Assembly (NCBI RefSeq): GCF_029024965.1
Contig: NZ_CP118982.1
Location: 2,294,001-2,358,000, forward strand
DNA length: 64,000 bases
Direction of reading: 5' to 3'
Origin: Staphylococcus equorum
Lineage (GTDB): Bacteria > Bacillota > Bacilli > Staphylococcales > Staphylococcaceae
Shown: positions 63,107 to 64,000 of the stretch, piece by piece
How positions within the stretch are numbered: position 1 is the first letter of the stretch
How the letters are laid out: each line of letters opens with the position of its first letter
Position numbers and translations under genes: made by a program
Notes under the pieces: model-generated
The model's input: only the letters and a program-made list of their open reading frames with translations
Database searches by the model: none
Told to the model about the DNA's origin: nothing

Positions 63107-64000
63107 ATGGCTGTTACTTTAAAAGACGTTGCCGAAGCCTGTGGTGTCAGTTATTCCACGGTCAGTAAAGCATTAAAAAATTCCCAACTCGTTAAACCAA
63201 AAACAAAACAAATGATTCAACAAAAAGCGCTTGAAATGAATTACATACCTAATCATTCGGCCCGAGCACTCGTTTCTAAAAGAAGTGGCACGATTGGATT
63301 AATCTGGCCTTCCGTAGATCGTGTTGCCGTGACACATCTCATTTCAGAAATTAATAGAGCCATTAAATCACTCGGTTATGTCATGTTTGTTTCAATCGAT
63401 GACGTTGCGGCCGCTTCAAAGAAATTTGTTGAATTTGGCTGTGATGGTATCGTTATCTTTGACGAAGGTGACAATTCAAACTTACCGCCTGAAATTTATA
63501 ATAACGTACCGGTAGTCGCATATGGTGTAGATAGAGATATTCCCTACCCGATTATCAATGTCAATCATGCAGAAGCGATGATTATGGCCATCAATGCCTT
63601 ATTAGAACAAGGTATCCAAACGATTGATTACATAGGCGATATTAATACAAACGACGCCCGTCAAATCGCTAAAAAAGATGCAATTACTAATTATTGCAAT
63701 GCACAAAACATCACCTATCGTATTATCGATTCTAATGGATTGAACGCGATAGAAGCAGAAGCATCCGTGAAGCAACATTTGAAAACTGACACGCTTTCTC
63801 CTGGCGTGATTTGCGGAAGTTACGATATTACTGTAGGGACGATTAATGCCATTGGACCTGAGAATCAACCAATGATTTACTCTTACGATAATATTCCACA
63901 AATTAAAAAATTAGATTATCCTGTCAATGCTATCGGTGTTCCTACATCTGAAATCGCTCAACAAATCGTGACTACATTAGATAAAGTTATTAAAAATGAA
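63107..64000 (+). CDS. LacI family regulator of hexuronate genes, cut at right edge
   Basis: From ATG at 63107 (CAAGGAGAA upstream) the frame stays open for 298 codons to the window edge. It has the LacI helix-turn-helix (LKDVAEACGVSYSTVSKAL, about 5-23), the hinge (NHSARALVSKRSGTIGLIWP) and a periplasmic-binding-like core. It is divergent from kdgA and is the likely KdgR/UxuR repressor, with a KDG-type inducer. The C-terminal ~30-40 residues are outside the window. Confidence 0.88.
   Translation, partial: MAVTLKDVAEACGVSYSTVSKALKNSQLVKPKTKQMIQQKALEMNYIPNHSARALVSKRSGTIGLIWPSVDRVAVTHLISEINRAIKSLGYVMFVSIDDVAAASKKFVEFGCDGIVIFDEGDNSNLPPEIYNNVPVVAYGVDRDIPYPIINVNHAEAMIMAINALLEQGIQTIDYIGDINTNDARQIAKKDAITNYCNAQNITYRIIDSNGLNAIEAEASVKQHLKTDTLSPGVICGSYDITVGTINAIGPENQPMIYSYDNIPQIKKLDYPVNAIGVPTSEIAQQIVTTLDKVIKNE

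Noticed and set aside
1-64000. tRNA or rRNA genes
   Set aside because: None were recognised by eye on either strand; a tRNA scan would settle this.

Overview
The window is low-GC Firmicute DNA and reads as a Staphylococcus chromosome, most like a coagulase-negative species of the S. saprophyticus type. Supporting signs are the hxlAB/HxlR set, the ilvE-tdh-araB neighbourhood, a CrtO-family partial gene, TarG, several DUF24/HxlR regulators, strong AGGAGG-type ribosome binding sites and frequent TTG starts. The species cannot be fixed from sequence alone. No rRNA, tRNA, CRISPR array or intact insertion sequence was seen.

The window has two halves of different character. Positions 1 to about 39.8 kb look like an accessory, fast-turnover zone: short monocistronic or two-gene units, often a regulator divergent from an oxidoreductase, with about a dozen broken genes or gene fragments between them. 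Positions 40 kb to 64 kb hold intact genes for amino-acid and sugar-acid metabolism and no recognisable pseudogene.

Layout of the accessory half: CrtO-like (partial), TspO and an SDR-DUF2867 protein (1-2.2 kb); a hypothetical membrane protein and a decayed duplicate of the SDR (2.8-4.1 kb); the formaldehyde-fixing pair hxlA-hxlB divergent from hxlR (4.8-6.4 kb); a MocR regulator divergent from a desaturase-LysE exporter pair (6.6-9.7 kb); a serine recombinase and a nucleotidyltransferase (9.8-11.4 kb); an SDR, a hypothetical protein, MerR, DJ-1/PfpI and LtrA (11.7-15.2 kb); a dehalogenase remnant; MarR divergent from a quinone oxidoreductase (15.8-17.3 kb); another SDR; a melibiose-type GPH transporter, a GH4 glycosidase and an AraC regulator (18.5-22.3 kb); HxlR divergent from an old yellow enzyme (22.6-24.2 kb); a broken EamA transporter; a second TarG with a stub of TarH (25.3-26.4 kb); an M23 peptidase and a beta-lactamase-like remnant; an XRE regulator-YidC-small ORF cassette (28.8-30.9 kb); a nonsense-interrupted DinB; FabH; a nitroreductase fragment; a nitronate monooxygenase-like enzyme divergent from HxlR; a truncated hydrolase; a monooxygenase-fold protein; an MBL-fold hydrolase divergent from a frameshifted Lrp; a GDSL hydrolase; a fabH relic; and an aldo/keto reductase.

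The second half holds ilvE, a threonine dehydrogenase-like epimerase, a second desaturase, mmuP-mmuM, glutamate dehydrogenase, a ureohydrolase paired with an NRAMP-like transporter that lacks the usual metal-binding motif, araB, an ABC exporter, and a complete glucuronate operon (kdgA-kdgK-TRAP transporter-uxaC-uxuA-uxuB) divergent from a LacI regulator that runs off the right edge.

Common threads are electrophile and aldehyde handling (hxlAB, three HxlR pairs, MerR/DJ-1, MarR/quinone reductase, SDRs, AKR), lipid and envelope genes (two desaturases, extra FabH, TarG, YidC, M23), and carbon-catabolite and CodY-type control sites (cre and CodY-like boxes). Two families of short hairpin repeats are scattered between genes of the accessory half; they look like terminators but keep conserved flanks.
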